Shown: positions 43,135-51,424 of the stretch, in pieces
How the letters are laid out: the number at the start of each line of letters is the position of its first letter
Position numbering within the stretch: the stretch's first letter is position 1
Assembly: GCA_934718275.1 (NCBI GenBank)
Contig: CAKUZD010000007.1
Coordinates: forward strand, 57,973-121,972
Reading direction: 5' to 3'
From: an uncultured Candidatus Melainabacteria bacterium
GTDB lineage: Bacteria; Cyanobacteriota; Vampirovibrionia; Gastranaerophilales; Gastranaerophilaceae
DNA: 64,000 nt
Notes under the pieces: generated by a model
Databases searched by the model: none
What the model was told of the DNA's origin: nothing
The model's input: only the letters and a program-made list of their open reading frames with translations
Position numbers and translations under genes: made by a program

Positions 43135-43752
43135 TTAATGTTCGAAACTCAATAATTTAAATCCGCGTTTTTTCTTCTCTAACTCTCTATCAGGCAACTC
43201 ATAACACTTGATACAACGAGCTTCATAAGTTTCATCTCCACCAATCATAATTAATGGAGAATTTTTGTCTGCTGGTTTGCCATCAACAAGTCTTTGCGTA
43301 CGCGTCGCATTTTCGCAGCCACATTTCATACAAACAGCATGAAGCTTGTGAACCTCTGTTGCTATACACATCAATTCAGGCATACTCCCAAAAGGTTCGG
43401 CTTTAAAATCTAATTCTAAACCGGTTCCAATAATTTTTTTACCTTCATCCATAAGTTTTGAAATAACTTTAACAATATTTGAATCAAAAAATTGCAACTC
43501 GTCTATTGCAATAACTTCATCTTCCGGTTTCACAATACTCATAATTTGAATTGCATGCTTAACCTTTATCGCATCAAGCCACAAACCGTTTCTTGATTCA
43601 ATGTAATCCCCTTTAGCCCTTGTATCAACTTCCGGTGAAATAACTTTAACCTTCCTTTTTGCAATAATAGAACGCCTTACACGTCTCAAAAGTTCTTCTG
43701 TTTTTCCACAACTCATCGGCCCTGTTATTAATTCAAAACTATATCCGTACAT
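43135..43752 (-). CDS. tdk: Thymidine kinase
   Basis: 205 residues, type II thymidine kinase. It phosphorylates thymidine to dTMP for salvage. P-loop GPMSCGKTEELLRRVRR (~11-27), Walker B AIDELQFFD (~83-91), and a structural zinc site from CMKCGCEN and CIKCYEL. Lasso region YEARC intact. The preceding frame context includes GGTG as a possible RBS. Single gene, convergent with the Xer gene. Confidence 0.95.
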   Translation of the reverse strand: MYGYSFELITGPMSCGKTEELLRRVRRSIIAKRKVKVISPEVDTRAKGDYIESRNGLWLDAIKVKHAIQIMSIVKPEDEVIAIDELQFFDSNIVKVISKLMDEGKKIIGTGLELDFKAEPFGSMPELMCIATEVHKLHAVCMKCGCENATRTQRLVDGKPADKNSPLIMIGGDETYEARCIKCYELPDRELEKKKRGFKLLSFEH

Positions 43753-43847
43753 TATATTTCACCACCATTTAAAAAATTAACCCTATTGGGTTCCCAAATT
43801 CTCCTTTTGAACAATTATACATCTTTAAAACTTATTTTTAAAGTAAA

Positions 43848-44645
43848 TTAATGTAAAATTTTGTCACGCAGCTTTTTTAATCCGGCACCATAAAAATATC
43901 TTAATTGTTCAGGGAAATTATCTGCAATATCAATCATATACATATCATGCACGGCTAATGCTTTTAACAAAAATGCAATTTCTGAATTTTTGGTCCATAT
44001 AGCTTTTGGATTTTTATTTTTATTAGGTTGGGTCATTCCAAAAAGTCCCTCACTTTCATCAACAGCAAGAAACATAAATTTTCCACTTACATAATACCCC
44101 AACATTGGTACTCCGGAATGTTCAAAAACTGCTCCAAAATTACAGATAAAATTATCATATTTCACTATTTTTACATCCAATCCTCTGTTATATGCATCCA
44201 AAAGGTACTGCTCAAGGTATTTAAAATCTTCTCCCCACAATTCAATATAAATATCCTTTTTAGCATTTTTAATTATTTCAATAGATTTATCTATAATCTT
44301 TGTTCTGCCATTAACCGAAAGAATTGGTTCTGTGTATTCTTCTTCTTTTATATCAGGAAGTTTTTTTTCTAAAAAATTAATAGTAGAATCAAATTTCCTT
44401 TTATATCGTTTTGTTAACTCTTTGGGTTTTATTGGTGTATATGTTATTGGCTTCGAATTTGAACTCAAGACTATATTCATGTTTTCTAAATTTTTAAGAG
44501 TATCGTAAGTTCTGGATTGGGGAATGTTTGCCAATTTACTTATTTCATAACCTGTCGCAGGAAATTTTTTCAAAAGTGCTATGTAAACTTTTGATTGATA
44601 TTCGTTAAACCCAAGCTCTTTTAATTTTTCAACTATTTCATCCAT
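43848..44645 (-). CDS. TrmB-family transcriptional regulator
   Basis: 265 residues. N-terminal winged helix LKELGFNEYQSKVYIALLKK and GYEISKLANIPQSRTYDTLKNLE is the TrmB signature. A coiled linker (~85-110) leads to a C-terminal effector domain resembling a phospholipase-D-like fold (KDIYIELWGEDFKYLE). Such regulators respond to sugars in archaea; the ligand here is unknown. ATG lies six bases after TACACT (leaderless type). Regulated genes may include the TolC-like gene next door, though the two are transcribed in parallel. Confidence 0.82.
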   Translation of the reverse strand: MDEIVEKLKELGFNEYQSKVYIALLKKFPATGYEISKLANIPQSRTYDTLKNLENMNIVLSSNSKPITYTPIKPKELTKRYKRKFDSTINFLEKKLPDIKEEEYTEPILSVNGRTKIIDKSIEIIKNAKKDIYIELWGEDFKYLEQYLLDAYNRGLDVKIVKYDNFICNFGAVFEHSGVPMLGYYVSGKFMFLAVDESEGLFGMTQPNKNKNPKAIWTKNSEIAFLLKALAVHDMYMIDIADNFPEQLRYFYGAGLKKLRDKILH

Positions 44646-44689
44646 AAAACGAGTGTAGCGGATTTTTATATTTTTGGCAAGATTTTTTA

Positions 44690-45955
44690 TTATAAATCAT
44701 CTAATGATTTTTCATCAAGTAAAATATCATGTCCCATATTATGCATTAAATCTAAATATGCATCATAATATACTTGCATATCAGCAATATATTCATTTAA
44801 TATTTCCTGATGAGAATTTTCAATTATAAACAAGTTTAACAATGACGTTTTTCCATCAGCATAACGTTGTTCAGACATTTTTAAAATATTATCTGATTCT
44901 TTTAAAATTGCTTTATAATATACCATATTTTCTTTTGCATATTTAAAGTTATTGTAATCTTCTTTTAATGCAAATTTCAATTTATTTTCAAAAGAAACTT
45001 TATCTATTTTAGCTCTATCTAAAACAATCTTTGCTCGTTTAATCTCAGGTCTGTACGTGTACAAAACCGGCATATCCAAATATCCGCCAACATAAGCACC
45101 ATGACTTTGTCCGTCACCCGAAAAAGCATAACCTCCCATTACCGTTAAATCAGGTATAGGTTTATGTTTTGCAACAGCAAGTTCTCTTTCTGATTTATCA
45201 ATATTATCATAAGCTATTTTTATAGAATAACTATATTTCATAGCAACTTCCTCAACAGTTGAATATTCTGGAAGTTGTATGTCTAAAAGAGAAATATGTT
45301 CCTGAAACAGAGAACTGTCTCTCGTGTCGTACATTGTATCAATTTCTTTAAGATTTAAAATTTTATTAAAATGAAATTGTGCTGAAATTAAATTAGCCTT
45401 TGCTTTGTTCAAAGAAATAAGCTGTTTTTTATGTTTAATATCTGATTGCAATCTTTCAACTTCATAATTTATAGAAGTTTTAGGCTTGGCTTCTGCAACC
45501 TGACGCATTTTTCTGTAAAGCTGTTCTCTCTGTTGCAAAATTGAAACAACAGATTTCATATAAACCACATCAAAATAGGCACTCATTACTTCTAATTTAA
45601 GATTTAATTCATCTTGCCTTATTTCATCTTCTAATAAACGCAAACTGGCAATTGCTGCTTTTTTGCGAACTCCTCTTTTTGCAATTTCAACAGGTAAAGC
45701 AATTCCGGCTTGACTTGCATTCGACTTACCTATCGGCCCCATCAAAACTGTTGATTGTAATTGTGGATTTTTAAGGGCATTAGCCATTTTTATTTCTTGT
45801 TTAAGAATATCTATTTCTTTACGTTTTGCTTGCAATTCAAGATTATGTTCCAATGCCAAGTGTACGGCATCATCTGCAGAAATCTTGACAATATCTGCAT
45901 TTGCGGGCAAAAATGTTATTATAAATACAGCAAAAAGTATAACTATCTTTTTCAT
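44690..45955 (-). CDS. TolC-like outer-membrane efflux protein
   Basis: About 421 residues from ATG 45955. Signal peptide MKKIVILFAVFIITFLPANA. Two long helical coiled-coil halves with the outer-membrane efflux pattern (DAVHLALEHNLELQAKRKEI, then the second half LKFALKEDYNNFKYAKEN and EQRYADGKTSLLNLF). Forms a trimeric channel for efflux or type I secretion. No inner-membrane partner is adjacent. TATAAT stands seven bases before the ATG (leaderless type). Confidence 0.88.
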   Translation of the reverse strand: MKKIVILFAVFIITFLPANADIVKISADDAVHLALEHNLELQAKRKEIDILKQEIKMANALKNPQLQSTVLMGPIGKSNASQAGIALPVEIAKRGVRKKAAIASLRLLEDEIRQDELNLKLEVMSAYFDVVYMKSVVSILQQREQLYRKMRQVAEAKPKTSINYEVERLQSDIKHKKQLISLNKAKANLISAQFHFNKILNLKEIDTMYDTRDSSLFQEHISLLDIQLPEYSTVEEVAMKYSYSIKIAYDNIDKSERELAVAKHKPIPDLTVMGGYAFSGDGQSHGAYVGGYLDMPVLYTYRPEIKRAKIVLDRAKIDKVSFENKLKFALKEDYNNFKYAKENMVYYKAILKESDNILKMSEQRYADGKTSLLNLFIIENSHQEILNEYIADMQVYYDAYLDLMHNMGHDILLDEKSLDDL

Positions 45956-45977
45956 CAAAAACATTATACAACAAATA

Positions 45978-46184
45978 TTAAATTGCTTGCGGTTGTCCTA
46001 TTACATTTATTAATATATCAATAACTTTTGGCATTTGACACTTAAAAGAATAGTTTCCATTTTTTAGAGAACATCGAGAACAATCACACTTAATAGAATA
46101 ACATTCAAGTGCTTGTTCAGTCCAACTTTGTGTTATTGATGAAGAAATATCACCATTATTTTGCGGATAAAACACATCTTCCAT
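45978..46184 (-). CDS. Small cysteine-rich protein
   Basis: 68 residues with the cysteine spacing ECYSIKCDCSRCSLKNGNYS followed by KCQMP: C-x4-C-x-C-x2-C-x8-C. This suggests a zinc or Fe-S knuckle. No signal peptide. Ends VIDILINVIGQPQAI. Sits just upstream of the TolC-like gene, same direction. Unknown family; the ordered cysteines make it likely a real gene. Confidence 0.5.
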   Translation of the reverse strand: MEDVFYPQNNGDISSSITQSWTEQALECYSIKCDCSRCSLKNGNYSFKCQMPKVIDILINVIGQPQAI

Positions 46185-46262
46185 ATAACTACCCCAATAA
46201 TTAACCCATTAATATTTTATAATAATTTGAAAATGTTTTAATCCTACAATTATATGAAATTA

Positions 46263-46850
46263 TTATTGTTCACTTTTTTCATAATTCAAAATATAATCAA
46301 ATATTTTTTCATTATACCTGTTATCTACTGCACTGAATGGTAATACAACACCACCGAATTGTTTTTCAACATTTTTTATTACATTCAAAGTTTTTGATTT
46401 TGGAACATAATCCATCTTTGTTATAATCGTAAAAATCGGTAAATTATAAGCTCTTACCCACTCACGCATTTGAAAATCGTTTTTTTGAATATCATGCCTG
46501 CCATCAACCAATTGTATAAGAGAGGCGATTTGTTTTCTTTCAAGCAAATATTCTTCCAAATACTTTTGCCATCTGTTTTGAGCTTCTTTAGAAACCTTTG
46601 CATAACCGTACCCCGGAAGATCGGCAAGCATAAATTTATTTGAAAAATCAAAGAAATTTATTAATCTTGTCTTACCTGGTGTATTTGAAGTTTTTGCAAG
46701 TTTTTTGTGATTTGCAAGCCCATTAATAAAAGAAGATTTTCCTACATTTGAACGCCCCAAAAGCGGAAATTCCGGCAAAGTATAGTCCGGACACTGAGAT
46801 AGTTTCTCAGCACTTATTAAAAATTTTGCTTGCATATATTTTGTAGCCAT
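46263..46850 (-). CDS. engB: Ribosome-biogenesis GTPase EngB
   Basis: 195 residues. GTPase of the TRAFAC class needed for 50S assembly. G1 GRSNVGKSSFING, G2 TSNTPGKTRLINFF, G3 LADLPGYGYAKV, G4 TKMDYV and G5 FSAVDN are all present. ATG lies six bases after TATTAT (leaderless type). Next gene, the TPR protein, is upstream with a 30-bp gap and its own -10. Confidence 0.94.
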   Translation of the reverse strand: MATKYMQAKFLISAEKLSQCPDYTLPEFPLLGRSNVGKSSFINGLANHKKLAKTSNTPGKTRLINFFDFSNKFMLADLPGYGYAKVSKEAQNRWQKYLEEYLLERKQIASLIQLVDGRHDIQKNDFQMREWVRAYNLPIFTIITKMDYVPKSKTLNVIKNVEKQFGGVVLPFSAVDNRYNEKIFDYILNYEKSEQ

Positions 46851-46879
46851 AGATTTATAATAACATGAAAAATTTGTTT

Positions 46880-48637
46880 TTAAGAAATTTTTCTAATCAT
46901 CTCTTGAGCTTCTTCACATTCCGGAAAAGACTCTACAATTTTATCAAGAGTTTTTAGGGCTTCATCTTTATTATTTAATTTTTCATAGCATTTTGCACTA
47001 TTTAGTAATAAATTTACATTCAACGGATTTTTTTCCAACATGTGTTTAAAAATTCCGTTCGCTTGTTCATAATTACCTAATTCAAAATAACAAAGCCCTA
47101 ACATGTGTTCACAATCATACGTTTTTTGTAATTCATAAGATTTTACAAAATACATTTTGGCATCTTCTGCTTCACCTTGTAAAAACTTAATTTTACCGGC
47201 TATGAAATACATAAAATCATTATTCGTCTCATGTTCAAGAGCATGCTCTATTTGTTCATAAGCTTTGTCAAATTCCTTTAATTGAATTTTATTTAAAGCT
47301 GAAAAAGCTAAAGCATCCGTATGATGAGGTTCTATTTTCAGGGCTTTTTGATAATATTCATCAGCTTTTTTAAAATCAGTTGTTGCATGTAAATAATTTG
47401 CATATTCAAATAAAATATCAAAGCTTTCAGGCGCAAGTTTTAAAGCTATATTAAATTCGTCTTGAGCATAATCAAATAATCTTTTACTTAAATATAAAAT
47501 ACCCAAATCTTTGTGTGCCGGAGCAAAATCAGGACTTAACTCAATAACTTTTTTCAAAATCTTTTCAGCTTTATCCATATCATTGGTTTTTACACAAAGA
47601 TGTGCATATTCATAATAAATTTCATGGGAAACATTTCCTTGAATAAGAATTTTTTCATAAAGCAATTTTGCATTTGAGAATTGACCGATTTTTACATAAA
47701 TATTTGCTAATTTCCTCAACATAGAAACAGATTTTGGATTAAGCAAAACAAGCTGTGCAAGAATTGTAATTGCACTGGTGTATTCTCCCAATGCATCATA
47801 ACAACAAGCCAAATTATATTGATAATTATGTTTTTCAGGATGATGAGCAGATAAAATCTTATAATGTTTTATAGCTTCTTCTAATTGATTTGATTTAACT
47901 TCAGAAAGAGCCAAAGCAACAAGATAATTATCTTGAGGTTCAATATTATACGCTTTTCTAAAATATTCACAAGCTTCCTTGTGTTTGTTTTGTAATTGCA
48001 AAATTGACGCAATATTAAAATATGTTATTGAATTATTTGCATCAAATTCGCTGGCTTTCATAAAGTTTTCATAAGCCTTATCTAAGTTTCCAACAGTAAT
48101 ATAACAAGTTCCTAAATTGTTATAAAGCTGTGAATGTTTTGGATTTAATTCTAATGCTTTTTCTAAAAATTCTAAAGCTTCTTCAAATTTTCTCAAAGCC
48201 ATACAAGCAGTTCCTGCAATATAATAGATGGTATAATCGTCTTGTACATATTCAAGAGCTTTTATTGCCGTGTCAATAGCTTTTTGTGGCTCATTGTTTT
48301 TAACATAAACTATAGCAAGGTTTTTATATGCATCAATATAACTGCTTCTTAAACGTAAAACTTCTTCATAAGCAGAAATAGCATGTAAAAAATCATCTTG
48401 ATTATCGTAGCAATTTGCAAGATAAAACCAACTCGTTGCATCATCTTTATATTTTACAACTGTTTCAAAAACGCCCTGTCCTTCTTTATATCTATTTAAA
48501 TTCATATAACAAAGTCCAAGTAATTTTAAAGCTTCTGCATCTTTTTCATCACCATGAATTATTGATGTTAATTCTTCTATAGCTTTTTCATATTCTTTAT
48601 TACTTATAAGTCCATTAATTCTATCTAAATTTTCCAT
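46880..48637 (-). CDS. Cytoplasmic TPR-repeat protein
   Basis: 585 residues from ATG 48637; the extension to 48655 is rejected because TATAAT lies six bases before 48637. Nearly the whole chain is about 16 TPR units (e.g. AEALKLLGLCYMNLNRYKEG, PKHSQLYNNLGTCYITVGNL). No signal peptide, unlike the TPR protein at 40206. Probable scaffold; partners unknown. Lies upstream of engB. Confidence 0.85.
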   Translation of the reverse strand: MENLDRINGLISNKEYEKAIEELTSIIHGDEKDAEALKLLGLCYMNLNRYKEGQGVFETVVKYKDDATSWFYLANCYDNQDDFLHAISAYEEVLRLRSSYIDAYKNLAIVYVKNNEPQKAIDTAIKALEYVQDDYTIYYIAGTACMALRKFEEALEFLEKALELNPKHSQLYNNLGTCYITVGNLDKAYENFMKASEFDANNSITYFNIASILQLQNKHKEACEYFRKAYNIEPQDNYLVALALSEVKSNQLEEAIKHYKILSAHHPEKHNYQYNLACCYDALGEYTSAITILAQLVLLNPKSVSMLRKLANIYVKIGQFSNAKLLYEKILIQGNVSHEIYYEYAHLCVKTNDMDKAEKILKKVIELSPDFAPAHKDLGILYLSKRLFDYAQDEFNIALKLAPESFDILFEYANYLHATTDFKKADEYYQKALKIEPHHTDALAFSALNKIQLKEFDKAYEQIEHALEHETNNDFMYFIAGKIKFLQGEAEDAKMYFVKSYELQKTYDCEHMLGLCYFELGNYEQANGIFKHMLEKNPLNVNLLLNSAKCYEKLNNKDEALKTLDKIVESFPECEEAQEMIRKIS

Positions 48638-48750
48638 AATTAAATTATATCTCAAACAAAATTTACTTTACAGATTTTCCAAACACGTGATATAATATTA
48701 TATCAACGCCTTAAAAATTTCATTGAATTTTGTTCCGAAAGGACAAAATT

Positions 48751-49452
48751 ATGGGAAAATCTTCTAAAAAATACCCGCAATATTCATCCGGAACAATAAA
48801 TGTAAATGGAAATACCAAAGCCTCCACATACAAAACCGGAGATAATATTTATTCAAACTACAATATGTCTGATTTTGAAAAACAGGCTTATGACTATGCT
48901 CAAAAATCTTTTGCAAATTCATTACCTTCTGTAAATATTTTTGATGACGAAACTAAAAAAAATTTACAGTCACAACTTGATGTATACCAACTTAACGGAC
49001 AAAAACTTATAAATAATATTTACACCCCAATGTTGAATGACTTAAAAAATGACGTGGCATCTAGATTTGGAAACCTTGATAATTCTGTATTTATGGACAA
49101 TTTAAATTCAATTGAAGCCAATAGAGCAAATTCTATTAATAACCTTGCACAAGATGTAATGTCTAAAAAAAGTGAACTTATTAATAATGAATTATCTCAA
49201 AGATATACGTACCTAAATTTTTTACAAGATATCCAAAATCAAATGAACTCTAATATTTTAAATTATATATCAGGTTCTCAAAACAACAGTACATCCGGAA
49301 ACAATTATAATACTCAAGCTTACAATTCCACTAAATCCTCCGGTAGCTCTTTCGGTAATTATGCAAATTTAGCTTCAGGAGTATTAAGTTCTATGGGGCC
49401 TTATGGAATGGCAGCATCAGCAGCACTTCAAATTGCAAAAAATTATGTTTAA
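48751..49452 (+). CDS. Hypothetical protein with Ala/Gly-rich C-terminus
   Basis: 233 residues from ATG 48751, with AAAGGAC upstream. No signal peptide. N-terminal 60 residues are Ser/Lys/Tyr-rich, the middle is helical with many Asn/Leu/Gln, and the Ser/Asn-rich linker leads to a weakly hydrophobic end (LASGVLSSMGPYGMAASAAL). This layout is seen in phage tail or secreted filament proteins, but nothing specific is recognised. A strong terminator follows. Confidence 0.55.
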   Translation: MGKSSKKYPQYSSGTINVNGNTKASTYKTGDNIYSNYNMSDFEKQAYDYAQKSFANSLPSVNIFDDETKKNLQSQLDVYQLNGQKLINNIYTPMLNDLKNDVASRFGNLDNSVFMDNLNSIEANRANSINNLAQDVMSKKSELINNELSQRYTYLNFLQDIQNQMNSNILNYISGSQNNSTSGNNYNTQAYNSTKSSGSSFGNYANLASGVLSSMGPYGMAASAALQIAKNYV

Positions 49453-49497
49453 TAATTCTATCCTTTATTTTTTGAAAATATGTTAGTGCATTTTAAT

Positions 49498-49535
49498 AAG
49501 AACCGGTAATAACATTAAAATTATTACCGGTTCTT
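49498..49535. terminator. Strong hairpin terminator
   Basis: A 15-bp perfect stem AAGAACCGGTAATAA / TTATTACCGGTTCTT with an 8-base loop. Confidence 0.75.
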
Positions 49536-49568
49536 CTGTATTTAGAATTTTTATTATATAATATTTTT

Positions 49569-50903
49569 ATGAACATAATACAAGAATTTGATACAATTGC
49601 AGCGATAGCAACACCTATAGGAACAGGTGGAGTCGGAGTTATTAGAATTTCCGGTGACAAGAGTTTTGATATTATCAATAAAATATATTCAAAACACAAA
49701 CTTGAAGCAGGTAAAATTTCTCACGGTTGGATTTTAGACAACGATAAAAAAATTGATGAAGTTATTCTTTTGCCGTTTAAAAATCCGCATAGTTACACCG
49801 GTGAAGATGTTATAGAAATACATTGTCATGGTGGAATTAATGTTGTCAGAAATATTCTTGAAGTTGTTCTTAAAAATGGAGCAAGAATGGCTGAACGTGG
49901 AGAATTCACTAAACGAGCTTTTCTTAATAAAAAAATGGATTTGTCTCAAGCAGAAGCTGTAGCTGACTTAATCCATGCAAAAACACGAGATTTTGCAAAA
50001 CAATCCACAAAAAACTTATCAGGAGTTTTAGGAAACAAAATTAAAGAGATAAGAACAGATATTTTCAACGTGCTTTCAAAAATTATTGCAGGAATTGATT
50101 TTCCGGAAGATGTTGTTGAACCTGAATATGATTATATTATTACAGAATTTGAAAAAGCTTTAGACAAAATCAATAAAATTTTATCATCCGCAAACTCCTC
50201 AAACATAATGCGTCAAGGGATAAAAATTGCAATCGTAGGTAAACCTAATGTAGGTAAATCTTCTTTATTCAATACTCTTTTAAACGTTGAACGCGCAATT
50301 GTAACAGATATTGCAGGAACTACAAGAGATGTATTAACAGAAACTTTAGATTGGGATGTTGCAATCACACTTGTAGATACTGCCGGAATTCGCGATAATG
50401 ATGAAGTTGGAAAAGTTGAAGAAATAGGAATTGAATATTCTAAACAATCAGCAGACGAAGCTGATTTAGTTCTTTTCTTGTATGATGCTTCTAACGGTAT
50501 GACTGATGATGATAAAGCTATTTTAGAATTAATCAAGAACAAAAAACACATTATTATTGCAAATAAATCAGATTTAATTAAAGACAGAGAACCTGACGTA
50601 TTTTATCTTTCAACCGTAACAAAAGAGGGTTTGGAAGAATTAAAAGAAAAAATAAAACAAACCTCATACAATTTTTCACTTGAAGATACTGAATTTGTAA
50701 CAAACAATAGACAACAAGACTGTCTGAAAAAATGTCGTGAAAGCCTTATTCAAGCCCTTGATGCTGCTAAAATACACCAATTACAAGATTTAATATCAAT
50801 TGACTTGAAATCAGCTTTACTATATTTAGATGAAATTACCGGAGAAGTAATTACAGATGATATTTTAAATAATATTTTTGACCATTTTTGTATCGGAAAA
50901 TAA
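49569..50903 (+). CDS. mnmE: tRNA modification GTPase MnmE
   Basis: 444 residues. With MnmG it installs the 5-carboxymethylaminomethyl group on wobble U34. N-terminal folate-binding domain starts FDTIAAIATPIGTGGVGVIR; G domain GKPNVGKSSLFN, GTTRDV, DTAGIR and NKSD; C-terminal CIGK is intact. ATG lies six bases after TATAAT (leaderless type). MnmG is not in the window. Confidence 0.96.
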   Translation: MNIIQEFDTIAAIATPIGTGGVGVIRISGDKSFDIINKIYSKHKLEAGKISHGWILDNDKKIDEVILLPFKNPHSYTGEDVIEIHCHGGINVVRNILEVVLKNGARMAERGEFTKRAFLNKKMDLSQAEAVADLIHAKTRDFAKQSTKNLSGVLGNKIKEIRTDIFNVLSKIIAGIDFPEDVVEPEYDYIITEFEKALDKINKILSSANSSNIMRQGIKIAIVGKPNVGKSSLFNTLLNVERAIVTDIAGTTRDVLTETLDWDVAITLVDTAGIRDNDEVGKVEEIGIEYSKQSADEADLVLFLYDASNGMTDDDKAILELIKNKKHIIIANKSDLIKDREPDVFYLSTVTKEGLEELKEKIKQTSYNFSLEDTEFVTNNRQQDCLKKCRESLIQALDAAKIHQLQDLISIDLKSALLYLDEITGEVITDDILNNIFDHFCIGK

Positions 50904-50921
50904 ATAAAATAAAAAAATTTA

Positions 50922-51245
50922 TTAATAAGAAAAATACTTGTCAAAATCTACATCATCAAAACTACAAAGAAGCTTATAAACAGAATCTTCTTCATCCATT
51001 CTTTGAAAACTGTAATCATCAAACTTCCAATATTTAGGATTAATTCCCTTTACACGAACAATACCGGCATCTTTTAAAATAGATAATTTCTTCTTTACAA
51101 CATCAACCGGAAGTTTAACCATTTTAGCAAGTTCAACAGCCGTAACCCAATTTTCAACAGCACCTTTTTCGGGTGTCATAAACATGAGTTCTAATCCCAC
51201 CGCTTTTAAATCTTTATCTTCTGTTTCCGGTTCATAATCATACAT
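50922..51245 (-). CDS. Small winged-helix protein
   Basis: 107 residues. The middle (NWVTAVELAKMVKLPVDVVK, then KLSILKDAGIVRVKG) reads as a winged helix. Acidic tails at both ends (first residues YDYEPETEDKD). No catalytic motif. TAGGAT is six bases before ATG and AGGA can also act as RBS. It might be a DNA-binding regulator or a subunit of a larger complex; convergent with mnmE. Confidence 0.55.
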   Translation of the reverse strand: MYDYEPETEDKDLKAVGLELMFMTPEKGAVENWVTAVELAKMVKLPVDVVKKKLSILKDAGIVRVKGINPKYWKFDDYSFQRMDEEDSVYKLLCSFDDVDFDKYFSY

Positions 51246-51424
51246 AATTTAATCCTACCGTAAAAAATACCTTCTGCTATCCTACTTACATATTATATTA
51301 CGGCATATTTACAAAAAACTTTAATATCTGTCTTAAATTTGACAACATAAATACTACAATAGCGAAATGAACAATAATTTGTTAGTGAAATAAACAAAAG
51401 AAACACTACTTATCAATAAAATTA

